A program made the translations under genes and the position numbers. Shown piece after piece: positions 1 to 8,450 of a stretch of 31,125 nucleotides of DNA; the stretch's first letter is position 1, and each line of letters opens with the position of its first letter. The notes below the pieces were generated by a model that was not told where the DNA came from, ran no database searches, and saw nothing but the letters and a program-made list of their open reading frames with translations. The stretch is from Staphylococcus sp. CAG:324 (GTDB lineage: Bacteria > Bacillota_I > Bacilli_A > ML615J-28 > CAG-313): contig FR890804.1 of NCBI GenBank assembly GCA_000433035.1, positions 97,208 to 128,332 of the forward strand. The letters are read 5' to 3'.

Positions 1-897
1 GTCTGAACCAGAGATTACCCCAGGATTATTAATTAATAAAAAAATTGAAGTTGCCATCGTAATCAAGTATTGTATTAAAGTAGAAGCATCACTTACTCCC
101 CAAAAGATAGCTGAAATCTTATTCAATTTCAAATTTTTGGCAGAGTAAATATCATTTTGTTTTTCAAATTTTTCTTTTTCAAAAAATTCATTGGCGAAAG
201 CTTTAACCACTCTAACTCCTGCAATATTTTCTTGAATAATAGACATCAATTTCGCTTCTTCTTTTTCTATTTCAGTAAATTTTTTCTCAACATAGATACA
301 AAAGACAATTGATGTAATTGCCGCAAGTGGAACAATGATTAAAGATACCCACATTAAGATTTGATTGATTCTAATCATTTGTAAAACTGCTGTAATCAGT
401 ACCGCAAAAATTGATATTAATTCAGGAAGTTGCGAACATAAACAGTTTCTAATTGTCTCATTATCAGTTGTACATCGTTGTATTAAATCACCCGTATCAA
501 CATTATTATGATAACTATATGGTAAAGATTGAATATGTGCATACATATCTTTCCTTATTTTTTTAGCAAGTGTTTCACCAAAAAATTGACGATAGAATCC
601 CATCAAAAATTTAAAAACACCTCTAGCGAATTGAAATAGAAAAAGTCCGATTGCCGCATATGTTATCATTTGAATTTTAGTTTCACCTTGATTGAAAATA
701 TCAATTACAAACTGTGGCAAATTATTTACAGATGTGGCATCATTTTCTAAAACTGATATTATATATTTTATAAACATTGAAACATAAGTATAAGTAGCTG
801 AATCAATACCTGACATCAACATTATAATTATTAACATTGGTAAATATCTGATGACCAAGTAGCCAATATACTTTATTCCTTTTTTACTTTGTTTCAT
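1..897 (-). CDS. ABC exporter half-transporter, partial (C-terminus off the left edge)
   Basis: The frame is open for 299 codons from an ATG at 897 to the window edge, so only the membrane domain is present. It has the layout of a type IV (ABCB-like) exporter: a short basic N-terminus, a first hydrophobic helix at about residues 10-30, then helices near 75-90, 160-200 and 270-290. Intracellular-loop features are visible, including a DTGDLIQRCTTD segment near 140 and a VRVVKAF segment near 230. The nucleotide-binding domain would lie beyond position 1, so Walker motifs cannot be checked. A good ribosome site (AAAGGATG) precedes the ATG. The gene starts 31 bases after the lysA stop on the same strand, so co-transcription is likely. 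Substrate unknown. The family call is firm; the function (efflux) is inferred from fold and from the other exporters nearby. Confidence 0.85.
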   Translation of the reverse strand, partial: MKQSKKGIKYIGYLVIRYLPMLIIIMLMSGIDSATYTYVSMFIKYIISVLENDATSVNNLPQFVIDIFNQGETKIQMITYAAIGLFLFQFARGVFKFLMGFYRQFFGETLAKKIRKDMYAHIQSLPYSYHNNVDTGDLIQRCTTDNETIRNCLCSQLPELISIFAVLITAVLQMIRINQILMWVSLIIVPLAAITSIVFCIYVEKKFTEIEKEEAKLMSIIQENIAGVRVVKAFANEFFEKEKFEKQNDIYSAKNLKLNKISAIFWGVSDASTLIQYLITMATSIFLLINNPGVISGSD

Positions 898-928
898 AAT
901 TTTTCATCCTTTATATGTTTTTAATATG

Positions 929-2218
929 TTATTTAAACAATCTAGTTAAATCATTTATATTTTCCTTTCGGCTAATAATTATCGGTTTTTCTCCCAACAA
1001 AACAACAGCCGGTTTGAATAAATTATTATAATTTGATGACATCGAATAATTGTATGCTCCTGTTGCGTAAACAACCATAATATCACCACTATCAATATGA
1101 GGTACTAAGACATTATGCCTAATGATATCACCTGACTCACAACACTTCCCTACAACATCTACTAAAATTTCTTTCTGATTATTCATTTTATTTACAATAT
1201 CACATTCGTATACCGCATGATAAAGTGCAGGTCTAATATTATCAGTCATACCACCATTTACAAATAAATAATTTTTACCCCCATATGTTTTTTTGATTTG
1301 TGCACATTCGTATAAAGTAATCCCTGCTGGTCCTATAATTGAGCGTCCAGGTTCAATCATCACCTCTTTAATCATATTATTAGAAACCAACATTTCATCT
1401 AATTTCTGACTTAAACCAGACATCATATCTTTAATAGATAGACTTTTTTCTTGATACTCATATTTTATACCAAATCCTCCACCTAAATTTAAAAGTGGTA
1501 AAGAATACTTATATTTACTAGCAATCTCCATTTGAAATTTAATCATTTTATCAATTTCCATTTTAAAAGCTTCCATTTCATGTATTTGAGAACCAATATG
1601 AGCATGAAACCCTAATAAATTTAAGGATTTGGTCGTAGTTATGGTTTTCATGATATTATCTATCGTTTTTTCATCATAAATACTTTCACCAAATTTAGAA
1701 GTAAATTTAGCAGTTTGAATATATTGATGTGTATGCGCATCAATACCTGGATTTACACGAAATAAAATATTTTGTACTATTTTTCTTTCTTCACATAATT
1801 GGATTAAGTTCTTTAATTCATAATAATTATCTACAACAATTAATCCAATTTTATTTTCAATTGCAAAAATTAATTCTTCTTTTGACTTATTATTACCATG
1901 AAATACCAAATGGTTAGCAGGAAAATTAGCATTTAAAGCTACGTATAAATCCCCCATACTAACCGCATCCATATATAAGTTATATTCATTAATAATTTGT
2001 GCCATTTTTGGTACTAAAAAAGCCTTTGAAGCATAAACAATTGTAGATTTAAAATTTTGACCCCTAAAATATTTTTGATAATCCCTAATTGCTTCTCTAA
2101 CACTAAATTCATCTACTAAATATAATGGTGTTGTATATTTTTTTGCTAAATCTTCTAATTTATAACCATTTAAATATGCATCATTATTTATAATTTTAAA
2201 TCCTACTGGTTTCATCAT
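929..2218 (-). CDS. lysA: Diaminopimelate decarboxylase
   Basis: Cytoplasmic PLP enzyme of fold type III that decarboxylates meso-diaminopimelate to L-lysine, the last step of lysine synthesis. The 429-residue length is normal for the family. The PLP lysine is K65 in YASKA. HIGSQI is at 207-212, the glycine-rich phosphate loop GGGFG at 246-250, EPGR at 289-292, the catalytic CESGD at 360-364, and the C-terminal tyrosine of GAYNYSMSS near 389. Either of two adjacent ATGs (2218 or 2215) could be used; AGGAG lies 4 or 7 bases upstream respectively. It follows the terminator of the TM2 gene and precedes an ABC half-transporter by 31 bases. No lysine riboswitch fits in the short (about 50 bp) upstream gap. 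Its precursor pathway shares aspartokinase and asd with the thr operon at 14-16 kb. Confidence 0.96.
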   Translation of the reverse strand: MMKPVGFKIINNDAYLNGYKLEDLAKKYTTPLYLVDEFSVREAIRDYQKYFRGQNFKSTIVYASKAFLVPKMAQIINEYNLYMDAVSMGDLYVALNANFPANHLVFHGNNKSKEELIFAIENKIGLIVVDNYYELKNLIQLCEERKIVQNILFRVNPGIDAHTHQYIQTAKFTSKFGESIYDEKTIDNIMKTITTTKSLNLLGFHAHIGSQIHEMEAFKMEIDKMIKFQMEIASKYKYSLPLLNLGGGFGIKYEYQEKSLSIKDMMSGLSQKLDEMLVSNNMIKEVMIEPGRSIIGPAGITLYECAQIKKTYGGKNYLFVNGGMTDNIRPALYHAVYECDIVNKMNNQKEILVDVVGKCCESGDIIRHNVLVPHIDSGDIMVVYATGAYNYSMSSNYNNLFKPAVVLLGEKPIIISRKENINDLTRLFK

Positions 2219-2269
2219 CTTACTCCTAACATTTTCTTATCATCATTGCTTTCATTTTAAACAAGAGAA

Positions 2270-2293
2270 AAAGCATTAGAATTCTAATGCTTT
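2270..2293 (-). terminator. Rho-independent terminator after the TM2-domain gene
   Basis: A perfect 24-bp palindrome with arms AAAGCATTAGAA and TTCTAATGCTTT starts 7 bases after the stop at 2300. On the minus strand it runs into a T-rich tail (TTTTTCTCTTG). It separates the TM2 gene from lysA. Confidence 0.85.
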
Positions 2294-2299
2294 GTGGCT

Positions 2300-2623
2300 T
2301 TAATCTTTCATCATTTTACCTTTTGAATCCGTAAACTTATCATTGCAAAGGATAACAATTCCATCTATCAATCCCCAAATTGAACCAATTCCGAAAGTAA
2401 ATATTGTGACTAAAATTTGTGCAATCGCAATACCAGTATGTCCAGAATAAAAACGTCCAACCCCGAGTCCTCCTAGAAATATTTGAAGTAACCCACACGC
2501 CAATTTCGATTTATCGCTATATTCAATTGATGATAAATTTTGAAAAGTTAATTTTTGACCACAATTTTCACAAAATGAAGCATTATCTTGACATTCTTTT
2601 CCACATTTACTACAATATTTCAT
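2300..2623 (-). CDS. Zinc-ribbon plus TM2-domain membrane protein
   Basis: A 107-residue protein of two parts. Residues 1-25 form a zinc ribbon with two CxxC pairs (CSKCG and CENCG). Residues 38-100 form a TM2 domain: two hydrophobic helices separated by a short turn, with the GLGVGRFYSGHTGIA segment typical of TM2 proteins, followed by a glycine-rich helix containing the conserved WGLIDGI. It is expected in the cytoplasmic membrane with the zinc ribbon inside. The role of this family in bacteria is not established. It has its own promoter (-10 at 2658) and terminator, so it is a single-gene unit. The start has AAAGGAG upstream. Confidence 0.88.
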   Translation of the reverse strand: MKYCSKCGKECQDNASFCENCGQKLTFQNLSSIEYSDKSKLACGLLQIFLGGLGVGRFYSGHTGIAIAQILVTIFTFGIGSIWGLIDGIVILCNDKFTDSKGKMMKD

Positions 2624-2657
2624 AGGTTCGCTCCTTTATATCTTTAAACTATCATCT

Positions 2658-2686
2658 ATTATACAATATTTGAAAGTTTTTTTCAA
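2658..2686 (-). promoter_or_regulatory. Sigma-A-type promoter of the TM2 gene
   Basis: On the minus strand the -35 is TTGAAA (2681-2686) and the -10 is TATAAT (2658-2663), with a 17-bp spacer. It lies about 35 bases upstream of the ATG at 2623. Confidence 0.75.
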
Positions 2687-2704
2687 TTAATATAACTATC
2701 TTAT

Positions 2705-3268
2705 TTAAGATACAATATCATTTTTATATATAATATTTAAATTTCCTTCTTTTTCTTCTTGCATTTGAGTTGGCAGAATAACTTTTTTTAAAAATTTAAA
2801 TCCACACTTTTCCTGAACTCTTTTTGATTGATTGTTGTCAATAAAATATGAGCATGTAATAAAATCTAAATTACAATCATGAAATAAATAGTCAATCACT
2901 TTTTTTACTGCTTCTGGCATGATTCCTAAACCCCAATATTCTTTAGATAAAACAAATCCCAGTTCTCTTCCTTTTAGTTTTTTCAATTTTTCTTCATCAA
3001 TATTTCTTAAATTCTCAATTCCAATTGATCCAATTACTTTATGATTGTTTTTATATACAATTGCAAAAGTTTTCTCTCCCTCAATAAATTTTTCTAAAAT
3101 TTCTTGTGATTGTTTAATTGATTGATGGGGAAGCCATCCTGCCATTTGACCAACACCCCAAACCTTTGCATATGCATAAAAATCATCTAAATCACTTCTT
3201 TTAAAGGGACGTAACACTAAACGATTTGTTTCTAAAATACTATCTTTTATATTAATTTTTGCATTCAT
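2705..3268 (-). CDS. GNAT acetyltransferase, RimJ/RimL type
   Basis: A 187-residue Gcn5-related N-acetyltransferase. The N-terminus ETNRLVLRPF and the later ELGFVLSKEYWGLGIMPEA are hallmarks of the RimJ/RimL branch; the second holds the acetyl-CoA pyrophosphate loop in a reduced G-L-G form. The following AVKKVIDYLF helix and NNQSKRVQEKCGF close the fold. The ribosomal-protein acetylases, antibiotic-modifying enzymes and many uncharacterised members look alike at this level, so the acceptor substrate cannot be named. The start codon overlaps the upstream DUF5662 stop (ATGA), so the two genes are translationally coupled. Confidence 0.88.
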   Translation of the reverse strand: MNAKINIKDSILETNRLVLRPFKRSDLDDFYAYAKVWGVGQMAGWLPHQSIKQSQEILEKFIEGEKTFAIVYKNNHKVIGSIGIENLRNIDEEKLKKLKGRELGFVLSKEYWGLGIMPEAVKKVIDYLFHDCNLDFITCSYFIDNNQSKRVQEKCGFKFLKKVILPTQMQEEKEGNLNIIYKNDIVS

Positions 3269-3816
3269 ACATCATTCTCCTTAGATTTTTCTTTTTTTAA
3301 CGCTTCTCGCATATATTTAAAAGTTTCTTTTTCTCCTTTTTCAAGGTAAATTTTTAATAAAAATTCAAATTTTTCTCGCGTTTTATCATGTATAGGAAGA
3401 TAATATCTTTCCTTATTATAATAATAATCCCAAACCATTTGGGGTTTAAACTTTTTCTTATTATAAACTTTAGATGCTGCTAAATGATCACAAAAACTTT
3501 CAAAAATATATTTATTAGGCATAGGAACTGGTTTGTAGATTTTATCATTTAAATCTAAATCAAGCCAATATTCAGGATGATGTTTATTACGTCCTTTATG
3601 ATGTAACCATGCTTTACTGAATCCTATTTTTTTTCTTTCCTCACTAATTGGACTCCTTATTCCCTTATAATACTTTGCTCCATTGAAAAATTCAACAAAA
3701 CTATATTTGGACAAATCATGGAGTAAACCTTGTTTATAAAGACCAATTTTGAAGCAATATTTCATAACTTTATGACGATGTTTAGTAATTGTTATAAAAT
3801 GTTTCAACAGATGCAT
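3265..3816 (-). CDS. DUF5662-family protein
   Basis: A 183-residue protein with the pattern of the DUF5662 family: HxxxVxKYCFKxGLYKQGLLHDLSKYS near residues 13-40, then a histidine-rich WLHHKGRNKHHPEYW segment near 75-90. The HDLSKY box and clustered histidines resemble a metal-binding HD-like helical domain, but no activity is established. I place the start at 3816, not at the longer TTG-initiated reading from 3885. AAAGGAG lies 8 bases before the 3816 ATG, and the longer reading would begin inside the -35 element of the gene's promoter. The stop is TGA and overlaps the ATG of the acetyltransferase gene, so the pair forms a two-gene operon. Confidence 0.82.
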   Translation of the reverse strand: MHLLKHFITITKHRHKVMKYCFKIGLYKQGLLHDLSKYSFVEFFNGAKYYKGIRSPISEERKKIGFSKAWLHHKGRNKHHPEYWLDLDLNDKIYKPVPMPNKYIFESFCDHLAASKVYNKKKFKPQMVWDYYYNKERYYLPIHDKTREKFEFLLKIYLEKGEKETFKYMREALKKEKSKENDV

Positions 3817-3856
3817 TTTATATTCTCCTTTAATTATATTTACTAAATTTATTTTT

Positions 3857-3885
3857 ATTCTATCATAATTTATTTTATTTAGCAA
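3857..3885 (-). promoter_or_regulatory. Promoter of the DUF5662-acetyltransferase operon
   Basis: On the minus strand TTGCTA (3880-3885) is followed after 17 bp by TAGAAT (3857-3862). Its position rules out translation from the upstream TTG and supports the ATG at 3816. Confidence 0.65.
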
Positions 3886-3903
3886 TGTATTTAAAAATAA
3901 TAA

Positions 3904-3926
3904 TAGCGTAGATTATATCTACGCTA
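3904..3926 (-). terminator. Terminator overlapping the stop codon of the BmrD-like gene
   Basis: Arms TAGCGTAGA (3904-3912) and TCTACGCTA (3918-3926) with a 5-base loop, followed on the minus strand by TTATTATTTTT. The TAG stop at 3919-3921 is part of the hairpin. Confidence 0.8.
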
Positions 3927-5991
3927 CTTTTTCCTTTTGATTACTATATTGAGCTTCATACATTGCTCGATACTTCCCATTTTTATTATATAATTCATCA
4001 TGAGTACCAGATTCAACAATTTTTCCATCATCTAATACATAAATGTTATCAGCATATCTAATTGTTGAAAGTCGGTGTGCAACCACAAAAGTGGTTCTAC
4101 CAGCAGCTAAAACCTTTAAAGCATTTTGTATTAGAATCTCAGTTTCAGTATCAATATTAGCCGTAGCCTCATCTAATATTAAAATAGCAGGATTTCTTAA
4201 TAAAATTCTTGCAAAGGATATCAATTGTTTTTCTCCAGTTGATAAATTACTACCTAAATATTCCAATTTAGTATGAATACCATCGGGATAATCTTTAACA
4301 AATTTTTTAGCCCCTATCATTTCTAGTACTCTTTCCACTTCATCATCAGAAGCATCAATACCAAACGTAATATTTGATTTAATCGTACCACTAAATAGTG
4401 CTGGTTCTTGTAATACATAACCAATATTACTTCTAACTTCTTGTTTTGTATAATTCATAAAGTCAACATCATCAATTAAAATCTTACCATCAACTAAATC
4501 ATAAAATCTTTGAAGTAATATCATTAGCGTTGATTTACCAGAACCTGTATGCCCAACAAGCCCTATAAATTGCCCTGGTTTGACATGCATATTGATATGT
4601 TTTAATACATCACTTTCATCATAAGCAAAACTAACATCAATAAATTTAATGTCTCCTTTAAAATTAGGTCTTTCATTAAACCCTAAATATTTATCTTCTT
4701 CTTGATCTAATAAATCAAAAATTCTACTTGATGCCACAAAAGAATCTTCAAGTGAATTTAGATTAGCAAAGATTTCTCTAATTGGATCAAAAATTTTTGT
4801 AATGTAGGTTACATATAAATATAGAGCACCTGCTGTTATTGCTCCTTCTGCACTTAAAAATTGGCGACCAAAATAATAAATGATTAAGGCTAATAAGCCA
4901 TTTTGAATTAATAGTAAAAGTTCGCCTCCAAAAATAGAATTGATTTTCAATGCTTTCATCTTATTACCATAATTCGTAATTAATAATTCATCATATTCAG
5001 TTGTCATTGTTTCTTCTTTGTTAAATTGTTGAATTATTGATATTCCATCAACATACTGAGCCATTGCAGCATTGATAATTGAATTCATTTCTCTAATTCG
5101 ATGATGATATTTATTATTCACCCTACGATAAACAGTCATCCATAAAAGAATTAAAGGAGTTGCAAGAAGAGTTAAAAGCGATAACATCCAATTCACTTTA
5201 AATAATTCAACATAAACCATGATTAATGAGATAGCAGCTGTTAAAATAGAAAAAATGACTTGGTAAAGTCCTCTAACTCCTTCTGAATCACTCGTAATCT
5301 TAGTTACAACTTTACCACTTGGTTCTGAAATAAAATACTTCATTGGTAACCTATTTAACTTACTAAAAGCATCATTTCGAATATCAAGAGTAAGCCTCAT
5401 TGATGCGGTCAAAAAGAAAACATGTTGAAAATATCTAAAAATAATAATTATTATCGTCAAAGTACCATAAATAACTAGTAATTGAATAATGGGCGATATA
5501 CTTGGCTGATAAAATTTCTTTAAATCATCTTTGGAAAGAATGGTTGTCTGAATTCTAGTTCCATCATTTAAAATTAATTCATCTGTTTCTTCATCATATT
5601 CAGTTACATGACTACTACTATACATACCACTCGAAACATAATATTTTCCATCAAGATATAAAATCGAAATCACTTCTGAACTTTCATCAAGATCATCTTT
5701 TGATACTTTTTCATATTTGTTTCCATTATAACTTACACTTCCATCATCAACTTTTTCCCACACTGTTTGTACACCTAATAAATGATCATCTAAAACAGTA
5801 TTAATCAATTTTGGCTGTAATAACTCCAAATAAGTATATCCAACTAAAAATAAAAGTGATAAAATAATTAACGTTTTACTTTTCCAAGCATACTTTAATA
5901 CTCGTTTCAAAACAACTTCTGCAGAATAATTATAATATTTATCAAAAGTTTTTTTATTTTTTATTTGTTGTTCACTTACTTTTTTACGCAT
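3919..5991 (-). CDS. Multidrug ABC exporter half, BmrD/YheH-like, with extracellular insert
   Basis: A 690-residue half-transporter: six membrane helices, then a nucleotide-binding domain. Walker A is GHTGSGKST near 480-488, the signature is the variant LSTGE near 583, Walker B is ILILDEA with the catalytic Glu at about 608, and the H-loop is VAHRLS near 637. Residues about 68-165, between helices 1 and 2, form a roughly 100-residue polar segment predicted to face outward. Such an extracellular domain is known in BmrD of Bacillus heterodimeric exporters. I use the ATG at 5991 because GGGAGGT lies just upstream; the longer frame to 6030 begins inside the preceding gene. It overlaps the upstream BmrC-like gene by 8 bases. 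Together the two should form an asymmetric drug exporter; the substrate is unknown. Confidence 0.93.
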   Translation of the reverse strand: MRKKVSEQQIKNKKTFDKYYNYSAEVVLKRVLKYAWKSKTLIILSLLFLVGYTYLELLQPKLINTVLDDHLLGVQTVWEKVDDGSVSYNGNKYEKVSKDDLDESSEVISILYLDGKYYVSSGMYSSSHVTEYDEETDELILNDGTRIQTTILSKDDLKKFYQPSISPIIQLLVIYGTLTIIIIIFRYFQHVFFLTASMRLTLDIRNDAFSKLNRLPMKYFISEPSGKVVTKITSDSEGVRGLYQVIFSILTAAISLIMVYVELFKVNWMLSLLTLLATPLILLWMTVYRRVNNKYHHRIREMNSIINAAMAQYVDGISIIQQFNKEETMTTEYDELLITNYGNKMKALKINSIFGGELLLLIQNGLLALIIYYFGRQFLSAEGAITAGALYLYVTYITKIFDPIREIFANLNSLEDSFVASSRIFDLLDQEEDKYLGFNERPNFKGDIKFIDVSFAYDESDVLKHINMHVKPGQFIGLVGHTGSGKSTLMILLQRFYDLVDGKILIDDVDFMNYTKQEVRSNIGYVLQEPALFSGTIKSNITFGIDASDDEVERVLEMIGAKKFVKDYPDGIHTKLEYLGSNLSTGEKQLISFARILLRNPAILILDEATANIDTETEILIQNALKVLAAGRTTFVVAHRLSTIRYADNIYVLDDGKIVESGTHDELYNKNGKYRAMYEAQYSNQKEKVA

Positions 5992-7726
5992 GGGTTTTAC
6001 CTCCCATTTCTTGAATGACATATTGTTCAAAATACCAACCCTTTTTATCCATTAATTCTTCATGAGTTCCTCTTTCAACAATTTTCCCATTGTCCATTAC
6101 AATAATTTCATCGCAATCTTCAACCGCTGTTAGACGATGAGCAACAATAATATTCGTTTTATTTTTTCTAATTTCTTTTAAATTTTGAATAATATTAGCC
6201 TCAGTAGTACCATCAACAGCACTGAGAGAATCATCAAGAATTAAAATAGGAGCATCTTTCATCAAAGCTCTTGCAATAGATAACCTTTGTTTTTGTCCAC
6301 CAGATAAGGTTACTCCATATTCTCCAACAATTGTGTCTAGTCCATCTTCTAAAAAAACTAAATCTTTTTCAAAATCAGCCATTTTGATAGCATAATTTAA
6401 ATCAATATGAGCATTCTCTATTTTCCCCATCAAAATATTATCTTTCACACTTCTAGCAAATAATAAATGCTCTTGAGGGACATAAGCCACTAATTTGCGA
6501 ATATCATATTTTTTATATTCATTAATGGATACACCATCTATTTTTAAACTATCATCATCATTAACGGGAAAACGTCGCAAAAGTTGTCTAATAAGTGTAC
6601 TTTTTCCACTACCAGTTTTTCCTACAATTCCTAATGATTTACCACTGATAATATTTAAATCAAGGCCTTTTAAAATTTCTAAATCCGTTTTAGGATAAGA
6701 AAAAGTATACTTGCTAAATTCAATCTTTTCAAAACTATTTATACTTATAGCTTTATCACGATCAACTATTTCTGGTTTGGCTTGCAAAACTTCTGTCACA
6801 CGATCAAACGAAATCGCACTTTGCGTAAATTGTGCTACTTGATTGCCAAGTTGCATCATTGGACCCGAAAATTGAGCAAGCAAAAGGCTAAAAGTTATCA
6901 ATTCACCAACCGTTAATTCTTGATTAATAATGAGGTAAGCCCCATATCCATAGGCAACCAATTGACTAATGTTAGTGAAAAAACGAAAAGTAGGTCCAAA
7001 TGTTGATTGCATCATAACAGATTTTTTTTCTGTATCATAACAATCTTGAGCTGAATGTTTTAATTTTTGATAATCTTCCTCTTCATTGACAAACGCTCTA
7101 ATTAATTTGACATGTTGCACACTTTCCATCGCAAGATTTCCCATTATTGAATTTTTTTTACGCACGAGTCGCCAATTATCACTAATTTTAGGTCTCATTG
7201 TAACTACAACAATAAAGATGAAAGGCAATGGTAAAATCGAGTATAGAGTAAGGAGTGGATCTAAATTAATCATTGAAATAGCCGTCATAATAATCGTTAA
7301 AATAACAGTAATCAAACCAAAAATCAAATGAGTTGAGACATTAGCCATTGAAAAAGTATCTGAGGTAGCTCTTGTCATTAAATCTCCTGGATGATAGATA
7401 GTAAAATAATCTGCATCCTGAAGAAGAATGTTTTTCATAAAACGAATTTTGATTTGATAAAATAATTGATGAAATAAATTTCCAAGGCAAATACTTTTAA
7501 CAATACTGATAATAAATTTAATTATCACAATTGCAATTAAAAAAATTAATAAAGAAAATAAAGTTTTTTTATTAATTTGTCCTAATCCGATTAAATCAAC
7601 AGCTTCACCAATAATTTCTGGTTTTTTTATGTCACAATAAATAATACCAATTGATAAAACCATTGTCATAAAATACTTCCACCAATATTTTTTTATATAC
7701 CATTTTATAGCAGAAAAGCGTTTCAT
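5984..7726 (-). CDS. Multidrug ABC exporter half, BmrC/YheI-like
   Basis: A 580-residue half-transporter. The membrane domain occupies about residues 1-300. The nucleotide-binding domain has Walker A GKTGSGKST near 369, the canonical signature LSGGQ near 474, and Walker B LILDDS near 495-500. The catalytic Glu is replaced by Asp, as in the partner that carries the degenerate ATP site of heterodimeric exporters. The H-loop VAHRLT is intact. The start is set at the ATG at 7726. A GTG at 7735 lies inside the ribosome-binding sequence AAAAGGTGA, so it is unlikely to be the start. It is the first gene of a two-gene operon with the BmrD-like gene and has a dyad over its promoter (7754-7776). Confidence 0.93.
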   Translation of the reverse strand: MKRFSAIKWYIKKYWWKYFMTMVLSIGIIYCDIKKPEIIGEAVDLIGLGQINKKTLFSLLIFLIAIVIIKFIISIVKSICLGNLFHQLFYQIKIRFMKNILLQDADYFTIYHPGDLMTRATSDTFSMANVSTHLIFGLITVILTIIMTAISMINLDPLLTLYSILPLPFIFIVVVTMRPKISDNWRLVRKKNSIMGNLAMESVQHVKLIRAFVNEEEDYQKLKHSAQDCYDTEKKSVMMQSTFGPTFRFFTNISQLVAYGYGAYLIINQELTVGELITFSLLLAQFSGPMMQLGNQVAQFTQSAISFDRVTEVLQAKPEIVDRDKAISINSFEKIEFSKYTFSYPKTDLEILKGLDLNIISGKSLGIVGKTGSGKSTLIRQLLRRFPVNDDDSLKIDGVSINEYKKYDIRKLVAYVPQEHLLFARSVKDNILMGKIENAHIDLNYAIKMADFEKDLVFLEDGLDTIVGEYGVTLSGGQKQRLSIARALMKDAPILILDDSLSAVDGTTEANIIQNLKEIRKNKTNIIVAHRLTAVEDCDEIIVMDNGKIVERGTHEELMDKKGWYFEQYVIQEMGGKTHA

Positions 7727-7753
7727 AATTTTCACCTTTTTACATGATTTTTT

Positions 7754-7776
7754 GTAATATTATAACATAATATTAC
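7754..7776 (-). promoter_or_regulatory. Promoter/operator dyad of the BmrCD-like operon
   Basis: A perfect inverted repeat with 9-bp arms GTAATATTA and TAATATTAC and a 5-bp centre. The minus-strand -10 hexamer TATAAT (7759-7764) lies inside it. The only good -35 candidate, TTGAAA (7786-7791), is 21 bp away. That spacing suggests a weak promoter that needs help or is repressed at the dyad. No regulator gene is adjacent. Confidence 0.55.
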
Positions 7777-7825
7777 GATTTTTTCTTTCAATTCACTTTT
7801 AAAAAAAATGGCAAATTTTTAAAGA

Positions 7826-7884
7826 AAAATCTAATAGTAACCTATTTTATTTCAAATTATCTTTTCGTGCTACTATTAGATTTT
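7826..7884 (-). terminator. Terminator after dut
   Basis: A 14-bp perfect stem pairs 7826-7839 with 7871-7884 (AAAATCTAATAGTA and its complement). The loop is 31 bases and a T-rich tail (TTTCTTT) follows on the minus strand. The long loop makes it less typical, but its place just after the dut stop (7888) fits. Confidence 0.6.
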
Positions 7885-7887
7885 ATT

Positions 7888-8394
7888 TTATTTATTTGTG
7901 CTTCCCAAGCCACCTTTTCTAATGTCATAGGTATTATCATCCATTGTTTTACCATATGTTAACAAAATACCCTGAACAAAAGCTTCACCTCTTACAAGTT
8001 CTACTTGTTTGTTCTCAAAAGACAAATTGGATATTTTAATCATAATATGGCCTTCATTACACGCATAATAATAATCACTATCAATGATACCAACGACATT
8101 ATCAAGTTGAAGTCGGAATTTAAAGCCTAAACTACTTCTAGGATAAATTTGTAAAACATATTCATCGTTCATTTGACATCTAATACCAGTTGGAATAATA
8201 ATGGACTCTTGAGGTTTTAAAACAATATCAAATGGTAAAAAGAAGTCATATCCTGCAGAACCTATAGTTGCTCTTTTTGGCAATTGAATATTATCATACA
8301 TTTCTTCAATTTTATTTTTAATTTTGGTATTTTTCAATATATCTTTTTGAAATTGTTCAAATGAAACCTTTTCAAAATGGGTTATATTTTTCAT
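7888..8394 (-). CDS. dut: dUTP diphosphatase (dUTPase)
   Basis: Hydrolyses dUTP to dUMP and pyrophosphate, which keeps uracil out of DNA and supplies dUMP for dTMP synthesis. The protein is 168 residues and belongs to the trimeric all-beta family. All five motifs are visible in order: SAGYDFFLP (46-54), PRSSLGFK (85-92), VVGIIDSDYYY with the catalytic Asp region (100-110), RGEAFVQG (135-142), and the C-terminal arm RKGGLGSTNK (159-168), which is the family's RxGGFGSTG with Leu for Phe. About 35 extra N-terminal residues precede motif 1. It lies 52 bases downstream of the second ABC gene, with a hairpin between, and may be read with the marR-ABC operon. AAAGGA precedes the start. Confidence 0.93.
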   Translation of the reverse strand: MKNITHFEKVSFEQFQKDILKNTKIKNKIEEMYDNIQLPKRATIGSAGYDFFLPFDIVLKPQESIIIPTGIRCQMNDEYVLQIYPRSSLGFKFRLQLDNVVGIIDSDYYYACNEGHIMIKISNLSFENKQVELVRGEAFVQGILLTYGKTMDDNTYDIRKGGLGSTNK

Positions 8395-8417
8395 CTTTAT
8401 TTCCTTTCTAAAAATTC

Positions 8418-8450
8418 ATAGAGTATGCTAAACCATTTATTATACTCTAT
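8418..8450 (-). other. Hairpin between the ABC gene and dut
   Basis: Arms ATAGAGTAT (8418-8426) and ATACTCTAT (8442-8450) enclose a 15-base loop that follows the ABC stop codon (8447-8449, TAG, inside the right arm). The downstream minus-strand tail is GAATTTTTAG, so it may be a weak terminator or attenuator that lowers dut expression. Confidence 0.45.

Noticed and set aside
2219..2299. Search for a lysine riboswitch before lysA
   Set aside because: The gap is about 80 bases and mostly the terminator of the upstream gene. A lysine riboswitch needs well over 150.
4043..4276. 77-codon plus-strand ORF inside the BmrD-like gene
   Set aside because: It is the antisense shadow of the conserved nucleotide-binding domain, with no ribosome site and no protein-like features. 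The other plus-strand frames within minus-strand genes were dropped for the same reason.
7888..8394. dut as a sign of a prophage
   Set aside because: No phage structural, integrase or lysis genes are nearby. A cellular dUTPase is enough.
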